From NCBI GenBank assembly GCA_029953675.1, contig JAMWBK010000001.1, positions 1,525,001-1,589,000 on the forward strand: a stretch of 64,000 nt of DNA. Reading direction: 5' to 3'. The notes beneath the pieces are model-generated. The model ran no database searches, was not told the DNA's origin, and saw only the letters and a list, made by a program, of their open reading frames with translations. Shown in pieces: positions 9,632-18,827 of this stretch. Numbering within the stretch: the stretch's first letter is position 1; each line of letters opens with the position of its first letter. The stretch comes from Rhodosorus marinus. Lineage: Eukaryota > Rhodophyta > Stylonematophyceae > Stylonematales > Stylonemataceae. The position numbers and the translations under genes were made by a program.

Positions 9632-10860
9632 TCGAACGAATGGTTTAATCGGAGGCTGAAAAAAAAAACCCCGAGGGGAAAAAAAGACTAAGCGCGGCGA
9701 AGTACTCGCGCCTCCAACATCAAAGCGGCATTCATGCGCCACAGCAGGAAACTTAAGCGGGTAAACAACGATTGAAGACGGTCAGGGCGTTCGCGGAACA
9801 ACTCCCGAAGCCAGCGAGAACCAACAGAGTCCATGAACCCAAAGCACTCAATGATCAGGGGTACCAAGCGATGTGCTAGTGCCGAAGCACGAACACCTGG
9901 GGAAGACAAAGCCCCCGCGTATTTGATCTCTTTGCGGCGTCTCATGCTGGCGGCGGCAGATCCACGGCGCTCCCCCGCAGCCGGGAGATAACGACTAGCT
10001 TGAGGGTTAGGAACAGCAAGATCAACGTATGTGGTACGGCGGCTGTCGTCACAGGTGATCACCAGGTCGGCTACACGGCGTTCATCATTTTGAAAGTCCG
10101 CGACGGGTAAAGGTTTCTCACGTTCGATTTCCAGACCGGCTTGCCGGACTATAGGTCGAAGTTCCCGGTATAACAGGTTCAAGATCCGTGTGTGGCGGCG
10201 GGTTCGAGCACCTTTCACCGCCGGGCAACTAGCGAGCAGGTGGGCGCCAAAATCTGCGTTGTCTTCAGTCTGAGAGCAGAGAGGGCACGACGAACCCATC
10301 TCGTACGGCCAAGGGGGCTGATGTAAGCCGAGGTATAAGCGCAGTGAAGTACGCACTTCGAAATCCGACAGTGTGAGTGGCGGAAAGGCTGGTACGGTCA
10401 TGAGCCACTGAGAGCTAATAACCCCTCCAAGAATACGTAGGCGGGCGCGAGCGCGAGAAGATGAGACCATCTGCGCGAGGAGTCGGCCATATGCAGCACG
10501 GTGCAAGTCCCAAGAAAGGATATTTTGCAGCGCATCCGTGCGTGCTTGAGCTCGGCTCCCAGCGCGCTGGGAATCATCAGGAGGATCAACTGGAACTTCT
10601 TCTTCTGCGGCAACCACTGGGTCAATCTCCCCTAGAACAGGTTCAGGCGCAGGACGAATCCCCGGGGCGGAGCCTCGAGAGCGGTCAAATACAGCTCGCC
10701 AGTCAGGAAGACGGGGTTGAACGGTTTCGGGGAGACTAGTACAGGAATTCAGGGCGGTTTGGAGCTCCAGAAACAAGTCTTGGGCGCTTTCCGGCGTATC
10801 AGGGTCCGTGGAGACCAAAGTTCTCCCTTCCCCCTTGGTACGCACCTCTTATATTACAAT
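9632..10860 (-). mobile_element. RLE-2 element, 5'-truncated
   Basis: The body of the copy is one open frame at 9688-10845. The 3' UTR carries the short palindrome CCCCGAGGGG and an A/T-rich stretch before ATTCGTTCGAT. The 5' edge cannot be set exactly; homology to other RLE-2 copies fades near the start of the ORF. Confidence 0.85.
9688..10845 (-). CDS. RLE-2 polyprotein, C-terminal half (zinc knuckle + RLE nuclease)
   Basis: This open frame of 385 residues lacks the reverse transcriptase catalytic part. Near residue 185 it has CPLCSQTEDNADFGAHLLASC, a C-x2-C...H-x4-C knuckle with the RLE-1 spacing. The restriction-like endonuclease follows: RRVADLVITCDD, TTYVDLAV, RRRKEIKYA (K/Y helix), then LVPLIIECFGFMD. 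In R2-type elements this domain nicks the target for primed reverse transcription. The D...D...K set is present, but the first motif is A-D rather than P-D. The frame is intact, yet without an RT the copy cannot move alone. The ATG is simply the first in the surviving frame. Confidence 0.75.
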   Translation of the reverse strand: MRTKGEGRTLVSTDPDTPESAQDLFLELQTALNSCTSLPETVQPRLPDWRAVFDRSRGSAPGIRPAPEPVLGEIDPVVAAEEEVPVDPPDDSQRAGSRAQARTDALQNILSWDLHRAAYGRLLAQMVSSSRARARLRILGGVISSQWLMTVPAFPPLTLSDFEVRTSLRLYLGLHQPPWPYEMGSSCPLCSQTEDNADFGAHLLASCPAVKGARTRRHTRILNLLYRELRPIVRQAGLEIEREKPLPVADFQNDERRVADLVITCDDSRRTTYVDLAVPNPQASRYLPAAGERRGSAAASMRRRKEIKYAGALSSPGVRASALAHRLVPLIIECFGFMDSVGSRWLRELFRERPDRLQSLFTRLSFLLWRMNAALMLEARVLRRA

Positions 10861-11699
10861 TTCATTTCATGCTTTTATTTTGGCCCCCCAGAATATCCAA
10901 ACCAGAATATCAAGCTCCGAGGACACCAGAAGATTCTCCTCGGGATATGTGTCAAGGGACGCGCATGTTCTGCTACTAAGAAGAACTGAAGCGCTGCGAA
11001 GGGCGTGAAATAGGAGCGCATTGAGAGACCCCAAAAACCAAGAGGAAGGAGGAGATTTCTGAGACACTGCCTTCTACCAGGTAGGTACCAGCAGAGTGAA
11101 TTATGCAATCTGGCCTTTCCTCTTGCTTCGTGCCAGGTTCCCAGAGCCAGTTTCAAATACGGGTTACTCTGGGAGCGGGATACCTGTTGGGATGCCGCGG
11201 AGGGGGGGGGGTTGGGAGAAAGAAGAGGCTCGGTCGGCACCAGTGTCTCAGTCAAATGAAATTGGAACTTGGTATTTTGGCGTCCAAAATACTGCACCAA
11301 AAGCGAAATCCGCGTCTGTGAGCCCCCTTTTCCTTCTCGTAGGACTGCCCCCTGAGTTGTTATTTTCCTAGTCACCCAAAGGCGACTAGGAAACTACCAA
11401 GTCATGGGTTCTCCCTACCGAGGAATTTCAGCATGTCGACTGTTTTGCAACCAATACTATGCACACCCTGCATAAAAGAGAAAACTCAATCGTGTAGGCA
11501 GTTATATATATACACACAGCGCGAAAGGAAGTGCTTTTTCAATTGAGCTTTGCAGATGTGTTTCTCGAGGACGTGAATGGCAACCAAAGAACGTGAGGCT
11601 ACCAAAGGCTAAAGGCATAGACGAGACGGTAAGGAGAAGGGAAGAGGGACTGTAGGTTTTCAGGTTCAAGAGTGGTGATTGGTTACGGCATTGGAGAAG
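10861..11699. other. Intergenic region upstream of the 11700 gene
   Basis: No gene is seen. It contains a diverged RLE-1 tail near 10985-11040 (GCGCTGCGAAGGGCGTGAAA), a 10-bp stem-loop (11364-11373 with 11384-11393, TTTCCTAGTC/GACTAGGAAA) and a TATATATATA run at about 11503-11513, roughly 190 bp before the likely start codon. Confidence 0.45.
11503..11513 (+). promoter_or_regulatory. Possible TATA element
   Basis: TTATATATATAC lies about 190 bp upstream of the ATG at 11700, the only such element in this interval. Its role is inferred from position only. Confidence 0.25.
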
Positions 11700-13039
11700 A
11701 TGGGACCGTACGCGCTGTTACTCTTCGTGGTTGTAGCGGTTCAAGCGGTGGCTCAATCTCAAGATTGTTCCGCGGACCCATTGGCTGGAGCGTTTGAATT
11801 TTCAGAGTTCTGTAGACCCCTTCGCAACAGAGATGGAGTCCGGTTCGGCCAAGTGTGTGCGGACACCAAGTTGAACGACAAACAACTTGATCCCGGGGCA
11901 TTGTTCTTGCCGAGTTGTATCAGAGCCAAGTTTAGGGCTGATGATGGATATGAATTGAACCTGATCCGAGCTGGAGCGCACTTCGATGAGCCCCCTACCG
12001 GGCAGGATAGATTCACTTCTCGCAGGAACATCGACGGGTGGAAGACGAAGAACGAGGTGACGGATTCAATCAGATGGGCTAGGGTTCTCATTTGTCCCGA
12101 AGAATTGCAAGGACAGACAGATTGTTGCGGGCAGGGCGTCCGGTTGGTCGCTTCCGCGGTCGTCAGTAGGATAGGCAGTAGCGACGAGCAAATCCGGGTT
12201 TTTCTGGGCGCCGAGGACGACGATGATATGTGCACGACGAGGGAAAGCGACAACACGACTGCCTGTGACGTTATGATTGCTTGCCCACCGTGCGAGACGG
12301 GTGATTGTCGAGGGCCAGGAGGAGTTTGTGAGGATGCCCTAGCGTTTGAATGCCCGATCGGCGAGGTAAGTCAAGTCGCAAAATCTGCTCCCGCAGAGCG
12401 CTGTTTTCGGGGGTCGCTCCCGCGCCCGAGGTCTCAGCTCTGATGATTTGTGAACACTTTGGGATACGACTAACTTTGTTAGCAACCACCAATGTCTAGG
12501 AACCATTTATTCGAGAGGATGGATTCTGCGATTGTTCGCAACCTACGGCGACATCCTCCCCAGCCCCTTCAAATGGTCCTGTAAAATTGACGTGCTCTAC
12601 CCGCAACGTGTTTGTGGCCAAGTTTGTCGCAGATGGCATGCTAAGGCTCAGTGTATACGGCGTATCTTTAGGTGCCTGTAACAGCTATTTTGATCTGGTT
12701 AATAGCGGAGGAGGACCCTGCAACCAACCAATCGACCTTGGCGTGTTCTTCCCATCTTGTTTTCACTTAACCCCAGAACCGAATGGGTGTCCCAGCTGTT
12801 CAGAAATAGGCTTCTTAAATCAGACTTGTGGGGGTGATGACGGGCTTGAATCAATCATTAGCACTGCTGTGTTGTGGTTCTGCCATGAAGAAGGAGGCAA
12901 CCCGGACGAAATTCTTCTGATAACGTGCGCATCAGAGTACCCGGACGGACAAAATGACTGTCGGTTCGAAGACGGTGCAGACTGCAATTGTCCGGCAACT
13001 ATTCCTGCTCCAGAGACACTCCCTCCAACAAACTCTTAG
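11700..13039 (+). CDS. Secreted cysteine-rich two-module protein (two exons)
   Basis: Exon 1 is 11700-12365 and exon 2 is 12500-13039; the intron is phase 0 and the product is about 401 residues. The ATG at 11700 is preferred over 11679 because it starts directly with a signal peptide (MGPYALLLFVVVAVQAVAQS). The two halves look like repeats of one module: ALFLPSC in exon 1 against GVFFPSC in exon 2, VLICPEE against VLWFCHEE, and a closing cysteine-rich segment in each (CPPCETGDC, DCNCPA). A Pro/Thr/Ser-rich linker (PTATSSPAPS) starts exon 2. I do not recognise the family. It is probably extracellular or cell-wall associated and disulphide-bonded. The next sequence downstream is RLE-4 tail DNA. 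Confidence 0.7.
12366..12499 (+). other. Spliceosomal intron of the 11700 gene
   Basis: The donor is GAG|GTAAGT at 12366, a near-consensus branch point CGACTAAC lies at 12467-12474, and the acceptor is TCTAG|GAACC at 12499. An earlier AG at 12481-12482 is only 8 nt from the branch point and leads to an early stop. Using 12499 joins two open frames in phase 0 with continuous Cys-rich coding sequence. Confidence 0.75.
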
Positions 13040-13049
13040 TCCTGCTGAC

Positions 13050-13445
13050 TTATGCTAGCTGTTCCCTATAGAAAATGGTCTTCCAACCCGCTCTGGGGTC
13101 TCCTTAGCCTCGCCCTTCCTGCTTTCCTTGAGTATCCCTGGAGCTACATTCGGTAGTTGGAGTAAACGGAAACAGTAAAAACTGTTCAGTATCTCTTGCG
13201 CTACCTTCGGTAGCTGGAGTAAACGGAAACAGTAAACTGTTCTGTGTCTCCTACGCCGCATTCGGTAGTTGGAGTAAACAGAAACAGTAAATAAGCATTC
13301 AGTACCTCTTGCGCTACATTCGCTAGTTGGAGTAAACGGAAACAGCAAAAACCACGCTCTGGAGTCTCCTTTTCCTAGCTCCTGTTTTCCTTGCGAATCT
13401 GTAGTGCTACATTCGGTAGTGCGGGATAAAGGAAAAACTGAAAGA
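13050..13445 (+). repeat. RLE-4 3' tail, tandemly repeated
   Basis: The first unit begins CCTATAGAAAATGGTCTTCC and ends CGGAAACAGTAAAAACTG, matching the RLE-4 ends at 31160-31290 and 41690-41795. The last part, TTCGGTAG-TTGGAGTAAACGGAAACAGTAAA, is then repeated about four more times with a 60-70 bp period to about 13440. No coding sequence is seen. Confidence 0.75.
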
Positions 13446-13487
13446 GACGGGGATTGGATATCAGACCAACCAGTAGTTGAGGAGCTG

Positions 13488-13875
13488 TCAGAGACGAAGA
13501 CATTGTGGGGGTGGATATTGCAAAAACAGATCCTCGTCTGCGAGTACTCTGTTGATAGCATGGTCCTCGATTGCCTCAGTACATCCCCATAACAGCTCCT
13601 TACAGGAGAGAAACCTCGATCGATTCTCGTCCGCCTCGGCGTTGCACCTACTGAACGCCTGTTCCAGAGCATCATAGATACTCAGAAGCGCTGGCGGAAG
13701 GGTCACGGGGTCCTCTGTAGTCAGTTCTCGAGCCAAAAGACAGGCACTTCGCATCCGAAAACTCACCAAGGCACGAAGCGCGGTGGCCCAGGAGGCGACC
13801 GTCGCAGGTGAGTATACGAGGCCACTGGCTCAATAGCGGGGGTGGTGGTCCGTGGTGCAACTTCTTCCGAGCGCA
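13488..13875 (-). mobile_element. RLE-1 internal fragment
   Basis: The minus strand reads SFRMRSACLLARELTTEDPVTLPPALLSIYD in short, followed by QAFSRCNAEADENRSRF and AIEDHAINRVLADE. This is the region between RT thumb and zinc knuckle in the longer copies. Both ends are truncated and it has no tail of its own. Confidence 0.8.
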
Positions 13876-14495
13876 AGCCGACTCTCTCGTCGTAGCCGAG
13901 CAGGTTCCGGGGGTCTGGTTCGAGGCTCGTATGCACGGTCACTTGGTGACCGTGACGGCGCTGTGCGAACAACGCGAAGACTCCGGTGCGGAAGACTCCA
14001 TTCCCCATAGCACTGCTAATAAAGCCAGATGAATGGGATGGCATCTGGATGGCAGATGAGCAACGCGTGTGTGGGGACAAAATCAATGTGCGCGATTAGT
14101 TGTGCCGGTAGGCCCAGGGCCGTGCAGAGCACCTTCTTGTGATCTGACAGCACCACCGTTTGCGTGCGCGGCGACCTAACACTTGGGTTTCCGGGCCAAT
14201 GGACTGCCTATTACGGTCGCATGTAGTTGGTACAAGGCAATGTGTTGGGGGAAGGGTCCAAGGGGGGACCCCAGAAGCACATTGCACCAGAGTAGGAAAA
14301 AAATTCAAGGTTTTCCTGTCCCAAAGTGCCAGAATGGGACTGTCCCACCAGCCGCGCGCGCCCTGATCCCATATGGCCCTTGTCTTTTACTCAATTCTAG
14401 GTCCTAAAGATCTAGCAAGGCTAGGCCTTATATAGTCTTGGTTACTGTAAACTAAAAAATACCTGACAGTAAAGTAGAAACTAGTGGATGCTAAA
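13876..14495. other. Unassigned accessory sequence
   Basis: No gene is recognised. It contains a perfect 9-bp stem with a 3-nt loop at 13934-13954 (CACGGTCAC TTG GTGACCGTG). An RLE-like AATAAAGCCAG word lies at about 14020. Confidence 0.4.
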
Positions 14496-14499
14496 ACAT

Positions 14500-14790
14500 T
14501 CACGTCCGCACTAAAAGTAGGTGCCTGACACTAAAACAAAGACGGATTATACAGCTGTCAGCGGAGGTTCTCGCATTCCTCAAGACGAGGTTGGGCGCAA
14601 AATCAAAAAGTTGAAGAGCATCGAGCATTTTTCGGTAGTTGAGGTAGTGCCGGAGGCGTTGTCGAGACAGCATATCCGCAGGATAATCGTATTCAGGGAG
14701 CCAAATAGCATCAGTCCACGATTCATTTTCGCGGTAGCATAGAAACTGGCGGGTGCCTTCGTCGTCAGTACGCACGCTCAATACCGATTA
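14500..14790 (-). pseudogene. Possible chromodomain-like pol end
   Basis: The minus-strand frame reads GTRQFLCYRENESWTDAIWL, PEYDYPADMLSRQRLRHYL and then a basic, hydrophobic end. The order FLCYR...W...IWLPE...hYL resembles a chromodomain (yLVkW...TWEP...eeY), as found at the end of gypsy integrases. No integrase is attached. This is a weak call based on pattern only. Confidence 0.3.
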
Positions 14791-14802
14791 CACAGGTTGC
14801 GT

Positions 14803-15556
14803 CGGGTTGGCAACGGAGCGGACTTCGGAGTCACCGAGCAGGTGACTAGTGTGGACGGGAAGGCGGTTTGCACGGATCAGAAATCTTTCCATCGAGACGG
14901 AGCAAGGATATTGTATGCAAAGTGGAAGCAGGGGAGGAGCTGAAACTTGAGGCTATCCGAGGGGACACTGGTGGCGCGATCATTATCGGGGAGGCAGAAC
15001 TGGACTGTGCGGTTGGAACTCGGAAACCGGTGTGTGAGATGTCCTCGCTTCCCAGTAGCTGTCGGATAGGAGACACGATCGAGTATGCAGGGCAGTGCTA
15101 CCGCTTCATCGGAGAGGAACTAGGTGGGAGCGCAATCAGCTGGGATATCACATTGGTCCATTGTGAACCGGAATGTAAACGACCATCCGGAAGTCAGGGT
15201 GGAGGGAAGGGAGAATGGGAGTTACGAGATTTCCGATCACGGCGACTACTTTTTTTGTTAGGATCGACTGCACGGTGACGGACGGGGGTGAGGTCTCCAA
15301 GACGTCGGCGAGTGTGCTTCCGGAGACGGCATTGATAATGGTGGAAGCGGTGCCGAGCGGGAAGGTGGCTACCGTCGATGGTACGAACGGCGAGACGCCC
15401 CTCTCGAAAAACGAGTGGTCGTTGGCTCCATGTTCACCGTGGACGTCGACCCGGTTGGATTTGGGATCTGGTCCCATGGCAATCCCCTCGGTTCAAATTT
15501 TGACTACTCTCTCACGGATTACACCCCCGCTGTCTTCATCGCCAAGTTTAACTGAC
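14803..15556 (+). pseudogene. Truncated copy of the 3' end of the PQQ dehydrogenase gene
   Basis: It closely matches 21865-22613: GGAGCGGACTT near 14813, AGCAGGGGAGGAGCTGAAAC, TGTGTGAGATGTCCTCGC, and on to the stop (TTTAACTGACGCC against TACAACTAAGGCC). A 22-nt stretch near the start differs, and indels near 14915, 15176, 15215 and 15405 break the frame. It lies about 7 kb upstream of the parent in the same orientation. It carries no signal peptide or dehydrogenase domain and cannot make a working enzyme. Confidence 0.9.
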
Positions 15557-15674
15557 GCCCAGCGGGAGGCTCGGAAATGAATGCACCTTTTGCCGACTGC
15601 AGGAAATGCCGAGCTCTTGGAGGCCTTTCTTATAAAGCCTATTCAAGACATGAAAGCAACACTCTTAGGATATG

Positions 15675-16560
15675 TGAATGCATGAATGAGTTGTTTAATC
15701 GGAGACTGAAAGAAAAAAGCCCGGAGGAGAAAATAAGTCTAAGCGCCGCGAAGATGGCGAGCCCCCAATATCAACGCAGGTTTCATACGCCATAACAAGA
15801 AACTCAATCGGGTAAACGACGATTGAAGACGCTTCGGGCGTTCGAGGAATATCTCCCGAAGCCAACTAAGACCCAATGGAGCCCATAAACCCAAAAGGAT
15901 TCGATAATCAAAGTACCCGGCGATGAGCAAGAGCTGGAACACGAACAGCAGGTGGACGGGAAGCCCTCGCATATTTTTTTGACGGCTATCGTCAGAGCTG
16001 ACCGCTAGATCGGCCATTCGCCTGTCGCAGAGGCTTCTCACGTTCATTTTCAAGACGGGCTTACCGGGCGATAGGCCGAATTTCCCTGTGTAACAAGTTC
16101 AAAATCCGCGTATGGAGACGGGTTCGAGCACCTTTCACCGCCGGGCAACTAGCGAGCACGTGGGCGCCAAAATCCCGCGATGAGCCACTGAGAGCTAATT
16201 CACCCCCGAAAACTACGTAGGGAGTCGCGATCTCGGATAGGGGAGGCCATCTGCAGGAGAAATCAGCCATATGCGAAATTTTCCCAAAAAGAGTGTTTTG
16301 TACCGCATCAGTGTGTGCGGTAAAGCGACTCCCAGAGCCCAGTGCATCATGAGGAGGATCGCGAGGGACCTCCGTTTCGTGCTCCACTACAGGATCAAGC
16401 GCGACCAGTACAGGGACAGAAGCGAGTCCCACGAGCACCAGCAAAAAAAAAGCTCGTCAAGCGGGGATGGGTATCAGCAGGGAGACTAGTACAAAATAAA
16501 ATCGCCGATTGAAGTTCCAAAAACAAACCCCGGGCGCAGTCGAGGACACTGGAGTGTAGT
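15675..16560 (-). pseudogene. RLE-2 element, decayed
   Basis: On the plus strand the 3' end (TTGTTTAATCGGAGACTGAAAG) is followed by recognisable RLE-2 landmarks: GAAACTCAATCGGGTAAACGACG, the knuckle region near 16140 (ACCTTTCACCGCCGGGCAAC) and AATCAGCCATATGC. The minus-strand frames are broken, and most of the RLE block (about 15960-16020) is deleted. Confidence 0.75.
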
Positions 16561-17639
16561 TCATCCCGGGAAAGACTGCCCTCTAGATTCCGGAAACATG
16601 AAACCCCCAACGCGCACAATGTCGGAATCGCGGTGCCCCTCGGACCCGACCACAGTTGCTGGTTGGAATACAGCTCGGTTACAGAGGCCTAGACAGCTCA
16701 CGCGTCGGGGGAGGCCCACTTGGGCCTCCACGACATCACGAGTGGGGTGTGGAAGGTAAAACCAGCTCGGGCGTCGGGCTTGGCCACCAGTTCGGGGACA
16801 TGAGCGCAACCGCACCAAAACCAAAAGAAAAAACGACGATTGATATCAAACCCCAAAATACGATCGTCTACAGTACATACGGGTTATCCAATAGCTACTA
16901 ACGATAGTATCGTACTGCCGCTTACTGAATTGCACCGATCGCACTATGGAAGTACTTCATACAAAATCTAAGAAAAAAATGAAATATAAAATAATATATT
17001 TACTATTTACCCTATTTATTTCTAAATATATATCTAATCCGTTCTAAATCCATGCTTTTTGGTTCTTTTTGGTTCGATCGAGATACCTCTTGTTTTTCTT
17101 TCATTTTCGGAGTACTTGTTTTTATTTATATTTTGTCTCGAATGCTTTTCGTGTGTGATAATGATAGGAGGCGTTTTTTTCTGCGAAACAGGCCAATGCG
17201 AATGTTACTCAGGGTCAGTACCGCTAGTGGCAAACTTGGTTGAGCCTTTGGAGGATGCCCTACCGATGACCCATGGGGAAGGGTTTCCTTTGCTCGCTGC
17301 GACTTGAGGTCGGGAGCGTTCAATCGATGTTGGCTATGGACCAACATCACCGCTGAACCCGCGTTTCCTTCAATTCCATCCTCTCTACCCCGCACATGGG
17401 TGTCTCGCCGTATAGCCTCACTCGGTGGCGGACGGAACTCGAGCTCCAATGGGCTTCCAAGAAGGAAACGAATACTGGCAGCCCTCTCGGAACCCTGTGT
17501 GCCCCGCCGATTGAGGGAATGAAAACCTCTATTTTTTCCTGCATTCAGCTGGCCAAATGACGTGAGGGCCAATGTTAACCGATTGACTATTTCATGCGTC
17601 ATTCGCTGGAATCTCCCCTGGTACCATCCAAAGCACAAA
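16561..17639. other. Unassigned region with an AT-rich patch
   Basis: 16960-17050 is strongly AT-rich (ATATAAAATAATATATTTAC). 17050-17600 has a C-rich, oddly long minus-strand frame (17126-17638) whose composition looks non-genic, and a plus-strand frame (17059-17307) with hydrophobic start and CETGQCEC. A similar CETRQCEW word occurs in the flank of the element at 39508. I do not recognise a protein here. Confidence 0.3.
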
Positions 17640-18470
17640 AAATACTTATTTTTGAGTACTTCTCTTCACCCCTGGCCAAAAAAAAGGTGTTAGGATCAAT
17701 GTTCCTAACGAAGATATTCGCTGTCAGTTTTCCCTGGTGAATACATCAAAACCGTCGCTTTCGGAGTCATTATCCTGGCCAAATGCCAGTCGGGGCTAAT
17801 GTTCCCAAACCAACGAGTGCCTAGTTGGGGTCCCGTACTCGCGCCTAGAGCTCATCTCTACCGTAACGTGGTTTTTCGGGACAAACCCTTGTGGCCAAAT
17901 GGGTGTGCTTGAGCCAATGTTCCCAGGGGAACATTGGACTTGCTAGGTCTTTCGGCCCTCATCGAACCCAATCAAAAACGAGTCCTGTTCGGTACGATTT
18001 CCGGACCAAGGCTTCCTTGGTCAGGAGACCCAAAAAATCTTACAGCCTGGTTTTCGAGGGGAATGGGCTGGCCAAATTGAGTCTCGACCAATTTTCTTTT
18101 ACGAATATCCTCCTTGAAGATCACCTTGGCCAAAAAGGGATGTCATGGTCATGGTTCTGAAAGGGAACATCTGGACTTCTGTAAGCCTTTGGTCAGCATC
18201 GAACCGATCAAAAAAACGGGTCTTCTCCTGTCCGGTACGATTTCCAGGCCAAAAGATGAAATCCTTAGAAATTATTTTTTCTGCGTCGGGAGGGCGAAGA
18301 TCTTACAACCTCCGTTTCGAGTGTAATGGACGGGGTTTGGATGCAATGTTCTTTTTAGGAGAATATCGGCCTTGAGAGTTCTTCTGGCCAAAAGGGATGT
18401 CATGGCCAATGTTCCCAAAGGAACATTTGGACTTCTTTTAAAGCCCTTTGGCCCGCCATCGATAGTGGAA
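17640..18470 (+). repeat. Diverged tandem repeat, about 230-265 bp
   Basis: The landmark TGGCCAAAAGGGATGTCATGGCCAATGTTCCCAAAGGAACAT occurs in variants starting near 17891, 18122 and 18386. Each is followed by TTTGG-C--CATCGAACC, and the first two also by CGGTACGATTTCC. Weaker units (GGCCAAATGCCAG, CAATGTTCC) lie at 17690-17800. The core CCAATGTTCCC/GGGAACATTGG is itself a stem (17914-17924 with 17927-17937). Confidence 0.75.
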
Positions 18471-18827
18471 GAGGTTAAAAGAGTGGGGGTGGAGGGATCG
18501 GTGGGGGGAGGAGAGTGGTGTGGGAATGACGAAAGAGTTGTAGACTACTTTTTACGTATCTTTCACCAGAGACTTTGGCAGCTTGAGGGACCAAAAAGGT
18601 TTTATTTGGATGGGACCTAGGTCTCATCTAAGTCCGTAGTGAACTGCCAGCTGGTCTGGTCCAGGCGGTTGAGCCTTTCTGTTGATATATTGACGGTTTA
18701 GGCATCAGGTTGAGTGGGTCGAAAGCGTTTGGAGCTGGGAGGAGTCAGACTAGGAAGAACCCGCGTGCTCACGTTCGGGTTCGCAGGCTCTGGGGATCTG
18801 GTAAGCAAACAAGAGGGAAAAATCAGG

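Noticed and set aside
12481-12482. First AG after the branch point as intron acceptor
   Set aside because: Only 8 nt from the branch point, and it leads to a stop after about 33 codons; 12499 gives the continuous frame.
17126-17638. 170-residue minus-strand ORF
   Set aside because: Composition looks non-genic, no signal peptide or motif; left as unassigned sequence.
18714-18827. Longer N-terminus for the PQQ dehydrogenase
   Set aside because: It would bury the signal peptide 38 residues inside a basic leader; the ATG at 18828 fits a secreted protein.
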